Shown one piece after another: positions 1 through 7,793 of a DNA stretch of 25,322 bases. Each line of letters opens with the position of its first letter. Within the stretch, counting starts at the first letter, position 1. The stretch lies in the NCBI GenBank assembly GCA_002352145.1, contig DEHX01000149.1:9380-34701 (forward strand), read 5' to 3'. Made by a program: the position numbers and the translations under genes. The stretch comes from Chitinophagaceae bacterium UBA2789. GTDB lineage: Bacteria; Bacteroidota; Bacteroidia; Chitinophagales; Chitinophagaceae. Below the pieces are notes generated by a model that was given only the letters and a program-made list of their open reading frames with translations, ran no database searches and was not told the DNA's origin.

Positions 1-2360
1 CGAATCTCTTTAGTTACTGCCGGATCAAATACACGGCTGTACATAATGAAACTGGTGTCGTTCTTTCTTGATTTTTCATAAACCCTTACCTGCAACCCTT
101 CCGGATGACTGCTCACTTTAAAATATTCTTTCTGGTTACTGCCCACCACATTCACTTCTTTGGAAAGAAAATCATAGTAGTCCAACGCTTCTTTTTCCAG
201 TTGCTTCCTGCGGCTTATCATTTTCTGAATAGTGGCTTCCCCGCTTATGGCAAAGATCTCAGGAGGCAATTGTTTTACGGCATTGCGGATAACTGAATCG
301 CTAAGGTTGTTCACTACTTCATCTGCTGCTGTTTTCCATTGCTTATCTGTCAGGTTATTTAAAAATATCCTGTCAAAATCCCTTGCTGTGTACCCCAGCC
401 AGTTTACTTTTTTGATTTCATTTTTAAACCCTTTCAACCATGGCATTTCACGGCTACCTATCAGCCGGAAAATCTTTCCTGTCGGGTTAAAAAATGCCTG
501 GTCCCTGTCTCTCGGCACCGGGTAATAGATCTTTCCTTTCATGTCGGCACTGTCAATAGTGGCCCATCTCCATTGATCAAAATGTCGGTCGAAGTCTCCA
601 ATAATAAAGTCAAGCAATCTTGCCTTTAAGACTGCTAGCTGATCTGCACGATGATCATTATCCTCGAGCATATTCTTGAAGAAAATTTTTGCTGTTGTTT
701 TTGTTTCCGATCCGTCTTCGGTAAAGTTTCTTGGCTCCAGGATGCAAACATTGTTTGCAAAAAGCTTTGTATATAAGCCAAGGGCAATTGAATCTTTGGG
801 AACATAGAATAGTTCTGGTTTTGCAACTTTCAGATTGAGTGCATTGGCCAGGTCAGGAACTATCAAGGATCCGTAGGGGTGTGCTGCCGTGCTGATCTCA
901 GGTTTAAACTGATCCCGGCTGCTTCCCATTACATTTTCAGCAAATGCCTGGTTGGAATATTTTTTTACTGTGCGAAGCACCCATTCTTTTCCGCTCTTGT
1001 CTGCCAGTCTCAATGAACGGGTTTGTGTTCCCCCGCCCAGGCTCACTATTTTCAGTCCTCCTTTTTCTGTATCGAAATGAAGCACTTTCATATTGACCGG
1101 GGCTGACCATTCACGACGATAATTCTGCCCCATGAAATATTGCTTCAAACCACTTACCGGCTGGTATTGTACAGATGCCGCCTTGCTGATGGTGTCAAGT
1201 CTTATAGCTGCCGGATCATCTTTATGCTCTGCCTGCAGTACAACTTCTTCAGGCAGCTTCGAAAAGTTGAGCAAATGAGATGTGTATGCCAGGCGTACAG
1301 AATCTGTTACGGTGTAAAATTTAATATTGACATCTTTATTACTAGTAACTTCCAAAACAGAAAAGCCATTATAGGTTGTATTAAACAAACTGTTCGTGTT
1401 TTTGGAGGTACGGTTTTCTTTGCAACCACCTCCGCTCACCACATAGTTATAGCCATCTTCTTTTATCAATTGCAGGTTATGATCATGACCGGAAGTAAAA
1501 ATTACATTGGGGGCATTAGCTTTCAATGCTGCAGTTACCCTGTTGATCATGTTGGTATATGCCGGGTGACTGATATCCTGGGGAGAACCGAAAACACTCC
1601 TGGCAATAGGATAGGCTGAACCAATGACCGGCAAAGGAATTAGCAGTGATCTTTTCAAATCAGTAAAAGGAAAGATGTGCTGTTTCAGGGTAAAATATCC
1701 GCCGTGTGCGCCGTTGCTTTTAAACGGGTGATGGCAGGCAAGAATGATTAATTTTTTTGAATTATTGGCAGCAATATCTCCTATTTGTGTTACCAGTTCA
1801 TCTTTTGTTTTGCAGTTGCAGTCTGATTCTATTTCTGGTTTTTCATGCGGATGTATCCACCACTGGCTGTCGAAAAGAATCAAGGTTACATCCTTGCCAA
1901 GATCGACTTTAACTGGGCCGGGACAACCATCCTCGGGGTAATATTTTACATTGTCTTCTTTCTTCTTGATAAAATCAACATACAACTGTTGCCGGATAAT
2001 GGCATTATAACCGCCTCTTTTACCATTCTCCCAGTCATGGTTACCCGGTATCATATATACTTTGGCCTTTGTTCCGTCAGCAATTGATATTTGGGAATCC
2101 AAAACAGCTTTGGCAATATCATAATTTTTATACTCTACATCAGGCAGGCCGCTTTTATATAAATTATCACCGAGGTAAATGACAGTGGTCTTATTATCGA
2201 GTGGGATATTCTTTTTTACGGCATCTACAACAGGGTGGTTACCGTTTGTCAGTTGACCGGCATCGCCAATTAAAATAATTCGTTGCGTAATGCTGTCTTT
2301 TTGAGCATTCACCAATACCTGAACCAGTAAAAAGCCAATCAGTAATACTTTTTTTCTCAT
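1..2360 (-). CDS. Purple-acid-phosphatase-like / kinase-like fusion protein of the envelope (partial, 3' end outside window)
   Basis: The frame opens at ATG 2358-2360 and stays open to base 1, giving about 786 residues with no stop. Residues 1-19 look like a signal peptide (LLIGFLLVQVLVNAQ). Residues about 27-345 hold all five purple acid phosphatase motifs in order: GDAG (~32), GDNLY (~64, with the family's tyrosine), GNHD (~106), CHHP (~209) and GHDHNLQ (~291). The last is very close to tartrate-resistant acid phosphatase. From about residue 400 the protein is collinear with the protein at 2680-5244 (FMGQNYRREW against WMGANYRTEW) and carries GDFDRHFDQWRW and PVPRDRDQAF. The missing C-terminus probably forms a BamA/TamA-like barrel, as in the paralogue. 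Role inferred: secreted or outer-membrane phosphoesterase of unknown substrate. The phosphatase assignment is firm; the kinase-like reading of the second domain is a hypothesis. A run of seven A lies just after the start codon. Confidence 0.88.
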   Translation of the reverse strand, partial: MRKKVLLIGFLLVQVLVNAQKDSITQRIILIGDAGQLTNGNHPVVDAVKKNIPLDNKTTVIYLGDNLYKSGLPDVEYKNYDIAKAVLDSQISIADGTKAKVYMIPGNHDWENGKRGGYNAIIRQQLYVDFIKKKEDNVKYYPEDGCPGPVKVDLGKDVTLILFDSQWWIHPHEKPEIESDCNCKTKDELVTQIGDIAANNSKKLIILACHHPFKSNGAHGGYFTLKQHIFPFTDLKRSLLIPLPVIGSAYPIARSVFGSPQDISHPAYTNMINRVTAALKANAPNVIFTSGHDHNLQLIKEDGYNYVVSGGGCKENRTSKNTNSLFNTTYNGFSVLEVTSNKDVNIKFYTVTDSVRLAYTSHLLNFSKLPEEVVLQAEHKDDPAAIRLDTISKAASVQYQPVSGLKQYFMGQNYRREWSAPVNMKVLHFDTEKGGLKIVSLGGGTQTRSLRLADKSGKEWVLRTVKKYSNQAFAENVMGSSRDQFKPEISTAAHPYGSLIVPDLANALNLKVAKPELFYVPKDSIALGLYTKLFANNVCILEPRNFTEDGSETKTTAKIFFKNMLEDNDHRADQLAVLKARLLDFIIGDFDRHFDQWRWATIDSADMKGKIYYPVPRDRDQAFFNPTGKIFRLIGSREMPWLKGFKNEIKKVNWLGYTARDFDRIFLNNLTDKQWKTAADEVVNNLSDSVIRNAVKQLPPEIFAISGEATIQKMISRRKQLEKEALDYYDFLSKEVNVVGSNQKEYFKVSSHPEGLQVRVYEKSRKNDTSFIMYSRVFDPAVTKEI

Positions 2361-2679
2361 TACTACCCTTTGTTGCAAATCATAATCTGCCTTCTTCCTG
2401 GTTCACCATTTTTTACAGCCCTTAGGGGATGTGGGGGACAGGAAAATGAACCGCTTTATAACGAGAACGGCCCATATAAAGTTTTCAATTTACAGAAAAG
2501 TTTAAGGCCAACAGCACTTGTTCCAAAATTAGTTGATTGCTTCAGGATTGGCGGGTACAGGTGAAGCTGCTGTTAACGGTGTAATAATAAATTATTACAA
2601 TTTGCTTTATTTTTAAAAAATCGTATCTTTTCTCATTCGTATATCTTAATCAAACAATTAACAACCAAAACCTGAGACA
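2361..2679. other. Divergent intergenic region between the two paralogues
   Basis: This 319-bp spacer separates two outward-facing genes. The right half is AT-rich and holds a good Bacteroidota promoter for the rightward gene. On the minus strand at 2376-2384 the sequence TATGATTTG has the elements of a -7 box with one extra spacer base, placed about 15 bases before the leftward ATG; I regard it as weak. A 64-codon open frame inside the spacer shows no protein-like features. Confidence 0.5.
2601..2631 (+). promoter_or_regulatory. Bacteroidota-type promoter (TTTG-N19-TATCTTTT)
   Basis: TTTG at 2601-2604 is followed after exactly 19 bases by TATCTTTT at 2624-2631. That is one mismatch from the TAnnTTTG -7 consensus of the Bacteroidota primary sigma factor, with the expected TTTG -33 element. 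Transcription would begin near 2638 and leave a leader of about 40 A-rich bases before the ATG at 2680. Confidence 0.6.
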
Positions 2680-5244
2680 ATGAGACTTCAGCGACTACTT
2701 GTGATCGCCTTCCTATCAACCACCACCATATTTGCAGATGCCCAACAGGGAAAAGATTCTGCTACTGCAGCAGGGGGCAAGTTCACTACTAACCGTGCCC
2801 GAATGAGATGGATGGGTGCTAATTACCGTACCGAGTGGAATACACCTGTAAAAGTACCGGTGCAAAGCCTGACAGGTCTTACCCCCGTAAAAAGAGGAGG
2901 AGGTAAGCAAACTAAATCCCTGAGAATGCAGGATGCCAGCGGAAAGCAATATACAATCCGGTCCATTCAGAAATTCATAACATCAAAAACGCTGCCCGGG
3001 GGGCTAAATAGTGAAGCGGCTGCAGACCTTGTGGCTGATGGTGTTTCGGCTTCTTATCCTTATGCCTCATTATCCATGCAGCCGTTGGCTGATGCAGTAG
3101 GTGTTCCTTATGGCAAAGTAAGACTGGTTTATATACCCGATGATCCGGCGCTGGGAGAATTTCGCCAGGAGTTTGGCAACATGTTGGCCACTTTTGAAGA
3201 CAGGTTGCCAGAAGGGGTGGCAAAAGGATATGATACAGACGAAGTAGCCGAAAAACTGGAAAAGGATAATGATAACGAAGTTGACCAGAAAGCTTTACTG
3301 GTAGCCCGTATCCTGGATATGTATGTAATGGATCTTGACCGCCATGAGGATCAATGGCAGTGGGGGGCTAAGGAGAACAGCAAAGGCGGAAAAACCTATT
3401 TCCCCATACCCCGTGACAGGGACCAGGCATTTTATACAAACCAGGGAACCTTGCCCCGTTTTGCCAGTAAAAAATCGTTTGTACCCCAGCTGGAGGGTTT
3501 TAAGGCACAGGCAAAGAGCATTCGCCATTTCAATTTTGCAGCCCGTAACCTTGACCGCTTTTTCCTGAACGGACTTAGCGAACAGGACTGGAAAACAACT
3601 GTTGACTGGTTTCTTACTAAAATGACTGATGAAGTCATTGATAAAGCTATAGCCCAGCAGCCTGCTGAGATAAGAAATATTAACGGACCCAAAATTGCAG
3701 AAACATTAAAGCAGCGCCGCAATTATCTTGCTGCTGAAGTAATGGATTACTATCGCTTTCTTGCTGAGATCGTAAGTATTACCGGCAGCGATAAAAAAGA
3801 ATTTTTTGATGTAACCCGTAATGCGAACGGTGATATCCTGCTCCAGGTATATAAAATCGATAAGGAGGGCAACCAAAGCAGCAAAATGTATGAGCGGACT
3901 TTTAAAGCCGGCGAAACCCGGGAGATCCGCCTGTACGGCTTTGATGGTACAGACAAATTTGTAGTAAAAGGAGATAATGACCGCATTAAAGTGAGAATGA
4001 TTGGTGGCGGTGATGAAGATTATTTTGAAAATACCAACCGGACAAGAGGAAGTCTTTTTGTATATGACAAAGCAGAAAGCAAGAATACAGTGAAGGGCAG
4101 GGTAAAGAATCGCATGTCCAATGACAGTACGGTTAATACATTCCAGCGTATTTATTACAAGTATGATAAAGCCGGTCCGGGTGTTGCCGTAGGCTTCAAT
4201 CCTGATGATGGACTGTTTCTCGGTCTGTCTTACAAGTTTGTCAATCACGGATTCCGCAAGGAACCCTATAAATCATCGCATACCATTGCTGCAAGTCATG
4301 CTCTTTCTACCAGTGCCTGGAATTTCCGGTATAACAATGAGTTCATCGGAGTATTGGGTACCAAGACCGACATTGTTACTGATATTGATGTAAAAGCTCC
4401 CAATAACACTACGAACTTTTTTGGCTATGGTATGAACTCTGTTTACGATAAATCGCAAACAGGAAAATTCAGGTATTACCGGGCAAGGTATAACCTGGCA
4501 GATGCCTCTTTATTGGTGAGGGAAAGATTTAGTCCAAAGTTCACCGTATCGTTTGGTCCTACTTTCCAGCGTTATGAACTGGATTCAACCGACGATAAAA
4601 ACAGCCAGCGTTTTATAACAGATGTACCGGCCAATGGGCTAGATATTAATACAGCCTTTAATACCGAAATGTATTTTGGTGGTAAGTTGGTAATGGCGCT
4701 GGATCTCCGTGATAACAGGGCTTTGCCTACAAAGGGTATTTACTGGGAAACGAATATCCGTCACCTCGCAGGGCTGAAGGATAATCCGTATGCTGTTACC
4801 CAGATGAATTCTGATTTCAGCTTTTATGTACCCCTGTCAAAAAATAATAACCGCCTTGTTTTTGCCAACCGCTTTGGTGGTGGAACCAACGTGGGCAGCA
4901 AAGGATTTGAATTCTACCAGGCCCAATACCTGGGCAGCGAAGACAACCTGAGGGGTTTCCGCCGTTATCGTTTTGCCGGCAAGTCAAAGTTGTACAACCA
5001 GGCTGAGCTCAGGTTAAAATTGGCTGATTTCACTACCTACCTGTTTCCCGGCGCTATTGGTATATTCACCTTCTTTGATGCAGGTAAAGTATGGGTGAAG
5101 AATGATCCGGGTAATACCAAACTGGCTTATGGTTATGGCGGTGGTATCTGGTTTGCTCCTCTAAGTAAACTGGTACTCAGCGCTACCTATGCTATGTCAA
5201 ATGAAGACAAATTGCCTATCATAACATTGGGATGGAGATTCTGA
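2680..5244 (+). CDS. Outer-membrane protein: kinase-like domain plus BamA/TamA-like barrel
   Basis: The 854-residue product begins with a signal peptide (cleavage likely after ADA, residue ~21). Residues about 45-375 form the domain shared with the divergent neighbour: GGGKQT and LRMQD...YTIRSIQKF (73-99), a PYASL...PLADAVGVP stretch (127-143), DLDRHEDQWQW (218-228) and PRDRDQAF (244-251). The spacing of DRH and the following DRD resembles the catalytic loop and metal-binding loop of atypical kinases; this is my inference. Residues about 500-854 are alternating aromatic/polar strands ending ITLGWRF, with NLRGFRRYRF (756-765) matching the conserved RGF loop of the BamA/TamA (Bac_surface_Ag) barrel. 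It lacks the phosphatase domain of its paralogue. A Bacteroidota promoter precedes it and a strong terminator follows, so it is probably monocistronic. It is expected in the outer membrane with the kinase-like part in the periplasm. Confidence 0.85.
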   Translation: MRLQRLLVIAFLSTTTIFADAQQGKDSATAAGGKFTTNRARMRWMGANYRTEWNTPVKVPVQSLTGLTPVKRGGGKQTKSLRMQDASGKQYTIRSIQKFITSKTLPGGLNSEAAADLVADGVSASYPYASLSMQPLADAVGVPYGKVRLVYIPDDPALGEFRQEFGNMLATFEDRLPEGVAKGYDTDEVAEKLEKDNDNEVDQKALLVARILDMYVMDLDRHEDQWQWGAKENSKGGKTYFPIPRDRDQAFYTNQGTLPRFASKKSFVPQLEGFKAQAKSIRHFNFAARNLDRFFLNGLSEQDWKTTVDWFLTKMTDEVIDKAIAQQPAEIRNINGPKIAETLKQRRNYLAAEVMDYYRFLAEIVSITGSDKKEFFDVTRNANGDILLQVYKIDKEGNQSSKMYERTFKAGETREIRLYGFDGTDKFVVKGDNDRIKVRMIGGGDEDYFENTNRTRGSLFVYDKAESKNTVKGRVKNRMSNDSTVNTFQRIYYKYDKAGPGVAVGFNPDDGLFLGLSYKFVNHGFRKEPYKSSHTIAASHALSTSAWNFRYNNEFIGVLGTKTDIVTDIDVKAPNNTTNFFGYGMNSVYDKSQTGKFRYYRARYNLADASLLVRERFSPKFTVSFGPTFQRYELDSTDDKNSQRFITDVPANGLDINTAFNTEMYFGGKLVMALDLRDNRALPTKGIYWETNIRHLAGLKDNPYAVTQMNSDFSFYVPLSKNNNRLVFANRFGGGTNVGSKGFEFYQAQYLGSEDNLRGFRRYRFAGKSKLYNQAELRLKLADFTTYLFPGAIGIFTFFDAGKVWVKNDPGNTKLAYGYGGGIWFAPLSKLVLSATYAMSNEDKLPIITLGWRF

Positions 5245-5272
5245 TAGAATAATAGAACATATAAATAATTAG

Positions 5273-5302
5273 CCGGGCTGCAGCTGCAGCCCGGTTTTTT
5301 TT
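5273..5302 (+). terminator. Intrinsic terminator after the kinase-like/barrel gene
   Basis: A perfect 22-base GC-rich palindrome (CCGGGCTGCAG and its complement, 5273-5294) is followed directly by eight T. It lies 28 bases after the stop codon of the gene ending at 5244. Confidence 0.9.
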
Positions 5303-5562
5303 GCCCCTGCCAGCAATAATTAATGTCATTTTTAACAGGGCTGTTTAACCGGCTGCTAATATCAATTGTATTTTTAAACTGCATCTTTATTTGGACACTG
5401 ATGAAACGGATTCAATTGGTCTTCAATGATAATCTTGGGCAATCAAAAGATTGCTGAATACCAAAATGTCAGCAATGATATATGTGCTAATCAGTTATGG
5501 CAATAAAATCCGTGTTTCAGAAAAGTATTGATGGTGTTTATTTAACTTAAAATGGTTCCCTG
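5303..5562. other. Gene-poor spacer upstream of the small membrane protein
   Basis: With the terminator before it, this gives 318 bases without a confident gene. A 44-codon frame at 5323-5457 encodes one hydrophobic stretch (LLISIVFLNCIFIW) but has no supporting promoter or leader, so I do not call it a gene. No perfect TAnnTTTG box was found here. Nothing else is evident. Confidence 0.4.
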
Positions 5563-6051
5563 GTGACAGCATTTCTTCAATTGCCCTTATCAGTTTATGT
5601 CAAATTGCTGATAGCTTTTGCTGTAGTAATTATTTTTTGCAGGTGGTTAGTAAAGAGGATGATCAAAGCAGGCAAGTCAAAGGCGCATATAATGAATGCA
5701 AAAAGACTGATATACGCCGGGTTTGCTTATGCTGCTTTTGTTTGGCTGGTCTTTACTATGATTACGTTTGAAAAGCAAACAAAATTCAAACGGAATAAAT
5801 GGATAGCTGAGAGAAATGAGAGGTATAAGATGGCTGACGATCTTATTCAATCAGGCATTATTACTGGCAAAGACTCCAATGAAGTAAAAGCATTAATTGG
5901 AGAACCTGATCTTAGAAATGTTACTTCACAAATATGGAATTATAATATGGACAATGGAGGCGAAGGATTTTGTTTTTCCATACATTACCTGGTTGTTGAA
6001 TTTATGGCTGACAGTGTTAGCAATATTTGGCATCAAATGATTGCTGATTAA
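5563..6051 (+). CDS. Small membrane protein with BamE/SmpA-like C-terminal segment
   Basis: The 162-residue product starts at GTG 5563. The nearby ATG at 5552 is out of frame and hits a stop after four codons, and the next in-frame ATG would cut off the first helix. Two membrane segments lie at about 7-30 (LLIAFAVVIIFC) and 48-69 (YAGFAYAAFVWLVFTM). The soluble remainder contains RYKMADDLIQSGIITGKDSNEV then LIGEPD (residues 87-116, LIGEPD at 111-116). This resembles the 'GKT..EV...LG.P' signature of the BamE/SmpA/OmlA fold, seen in many small Bacteroidota proteins of unknown role. It may be membrane-anchored with the C-terminal part in the periplasm. It stands alone between two terminators. 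The function is unknown. Confidence 0.75.
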   Translation: MTAFLQLPLSVYVKLLIAFAVVIIFCRWLVKRMIKAGKSKAHIMNAKRLIYAGFAYAAFVWLVFTMITFEKQTKFKRNKWIAERNERYKMADDLIQSGIITGKDSNEVKALIGEPDLRNVTSQIWNYNMDNGGEGFCFSIHYLVVEFMADSVSNIWHQMIAD

Positions 6052-6110
6052 TAATAAGAGTTTCAGTATAATGTTGCTTGTATATAAGCAGCTTACTTGT
6101 CAATAGCAAG

Positions 6111-6148
6111 CAACAAAAAGCCCCTTCATTTGAAGGGGCTTTTTGTTG
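6111..6148. terminator. Bidirectional terminator between convergent genes
   Basis: A perfect 18-bp inverted repeat with a two-base spacer (left arm CAACAAAAAGCCCCTTCA, 6111-6128; right arm 6131-6148) has A5 before the GC stem and T5 after it. It can therefore end transcripts from both sides: the small membrane protein (+) and the susC-susD unit (-). Confidence 0.92.
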
Positions 6149-6167
6149 TATTAAACTCTTATAGGGA

Positions 6168-7790
6168 TTAGTAACCGGGGTTTTGTGTAACAACCGGGTT
6201 CTGAATGATCTCTTCTGCAGGGATTGGCCACAGGAAGCGGAAGTCGCTGTAAGCGATACCGGCCTGGCCCGGGGTATAAGCGCCACCGCAGTTATAAATA
6301 GCAGCACCGGATGCGCCATTAATTGCTTTAGCAGGGATTCCATTAGTAGTGAAAGCAGCATCCTGTGATAAACGAGAGATGTCACCCCATCTTTTTCCTT
6401 CCAGCAGGAACTCAATTCTTCTCTCCAGTAATATCGCCCTGATCAGGTCAGTAGGAGTAGCAAAGTTACCAACTACATACTGCTGTGCTGCTGGAGTGGC
6501 CAGTGAACGGTTTCTTACAGTGTTCAACAGGTCTAAAGCCCTTGTAGATACACTACCTGAATTTCTTTGCTCAGCTTCGGCCTGCATCAGCAATACTTCT
6601 GCATAGCGGATTTGAGGTGCAAAATCACCGCGGTTTACATAATCACGGTATTTAGTAGTAAAGATGCTGGTACCATTATTGGCATTAATACCGCTTACAT
6701 ACAAAAGGCTTCTTCTTAAATCATCACAAAGCCATCCCGGATTATTCCAAATGATGGGTGAAACTGCTACCAGACCTCTTGCACCCAGGTTGGCTGCACC
6801 CAGCATGGCGGCCAATGCACCGTTTACTCCAGTGTTATCAATATTGTTATTTCTGACAGAGAAAATACTTTCTGAAGAAATATTATTGGCAAATGGACCA
6901 TCCGGCGCTGGTGTGAGTGACCAAGGCCCAATAGGACTGACTACAGATGATGGGTTAAGGGGATTGATAACAGCAGGGATCAGCTTGTTACCTTCAGTTA
7001 TTACACCTGCCCAATCGCCCATATGTAATTTGATACGCATTTTCAATGCAATGGCAGCAGCTCTTGAAGCCCTCACTGAACGATCATTTCCGGAAAACTG
7101 AACAGGCAGGTTGATTTCTGCATAATCAAGGTCTCTCAACATTCTTTTGTAAACGGTATCAGCAATAGAGCGGGGTAAAGTCCGAACCAGCTCTACATCA
7201 GCCGGAAGTTTTACAGCAAAGTCGCGGTAAGGAACGCCAATACCATTTGGGTTTTCCCTGTAAGGACGGGCCCACATTACCATTAGTTCATGATGTGACA
7301 GGGCACGGAGAAAACGACATTCAGCTTCATATTGTGCAGCTACAGCAGTAGAAAGTACACCGCTGCTTCCGGCCTGTCTGAAACCGTCAATACTTACATT
7401 GGCACGGTTTATCAGGGCATATAAAGAATTCCAGTGGCCTACACAGTTGGCGCTATTGGCATTGTAAGTGGCCTGGTAAGTAATCTGGAAGAAGGCTGCG
7501 ATATTGATCACATCTTCACCGCGGCAATCACCCTGCTCTATATTGGCAGCTCCAAAAGGATAACCACGAATGCTTCCATCTATGTAGGCACCACTTTGTG
7601 CAGCATCATAAACGCCATACAAAGAGGCAAGACACTTAGCTGGAGTACTAAAAGCTTCTTCTATGGCTACCGAGTTATAAGGTACTAAGTCAAGGGCTTT
7701 TTTGCACCCGGTTAACCCGAGGGCAAAAAGCGGTAACAAAGCCAGGTATTTTTTTATTTGTTTCATTTCAAATAATTTTTTGATGGTCAT
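6168..7790 (-). CDS. SusD/RagB-family nutrient-binding outer-membrane lipoprotein
   Basis: SusD-type lipoproteins sit on the cell surface as a lid on the SusC channel and bind the imported ligand. The 540-residue frame has a lipoprotein signal with lipobox LTGC (Cys29). SusD hallmarks are WNSLYALINRAN near residue 120, RYAEVLLMQAEAE, the LLERRIEFLLEGKRWGD helix and the C-terminal LWPIP..EI..NP...QNPGY. The family is normally 450-600 residues. Two ATG starts are possible, 7790 (3 bases after the susC stop) and 7766, which gives a more typical lipoprotein leader (MKQIKKYLALLPLF); I cannot decide between them. It is cotranscribed with susC and ends at the bidirectional terminator. No glycosidase, peptidase or dedicated regulator lies nearby, so the substrate cannot be predicted. 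Confidence 0.93.
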   Translation of the reverse strand: MTIKKLFEMKQIKKYLALLPLFALGLTGCKKALDLVPYNSVAIEEAFSTPAKCLASLYGVYDAAQSGAYIDGSIRGYPFGAANIEQGDCRGEDVINIAAFFQITYQATYNANSANCVGHWNSLYALINRANVSIDGFRQAGSSGVLSTAVAAQYEAECRFLRALSHHELMVMWARPYRENPNGIGVPYRDFAVKLPADVELVRTLPRSIADTVYKRMLRDLDYAEINLPVQFSGNDRSVRASRAAAIALKMRIKLHMGDWAGVITEGNKLIPAVINPLNPSSVVSPIGPWSLTPAPDGPFANNISSESIFSVRNNNIDNTGVNGALAAMLGAANLGARGLVAVSPIIWNNPGWLCDDLRRSLLYVSGINANNGTSIFTTKYRDYVNRGDFAPQIRYAEVLLMQAEAEQRNSGSVSTRALDLLNTVRNRSLATPAAQQYVVGNFATPTDLIRAILLERRIEFLLEGKRWGDISRLSQDAAFTTNGIPAKAINGASGAAIYNCGGAYTPGQAGIAYSDFRFLWPIPAEEIIQNPVVTQNPGY

Positions 7791-7793
7791 TAA

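Noticed and set aside
1140..1619. Plus-strand open frame of 159 codons
   Set aside because: It lies entirely antisense to the phosphatase coding frame, whose motifs are unmistakable, and has no protein-like pattern.
2370..2564. 64-codon plus-strand frame in the divergent spacer
   Set aside because: It has no recognisable domain, no promoter and an atypical composition, and it lies where regulatory sequence is expected.
3706..4248. 180-codon minus-strand frame
   Set aside because: It is a shadow of the plus-strand barrel gene; the plus frame has a continuous family signature and the minus frame has none.
5323..5457. 44-codon plus-strand frame with one hydrophobic stretch
   Set aside because: It might encode a tiny membrane peptide, but it follows directly after a terminator, no -7 box precedes it, and AT-rich DNA often yields such frames by chance.
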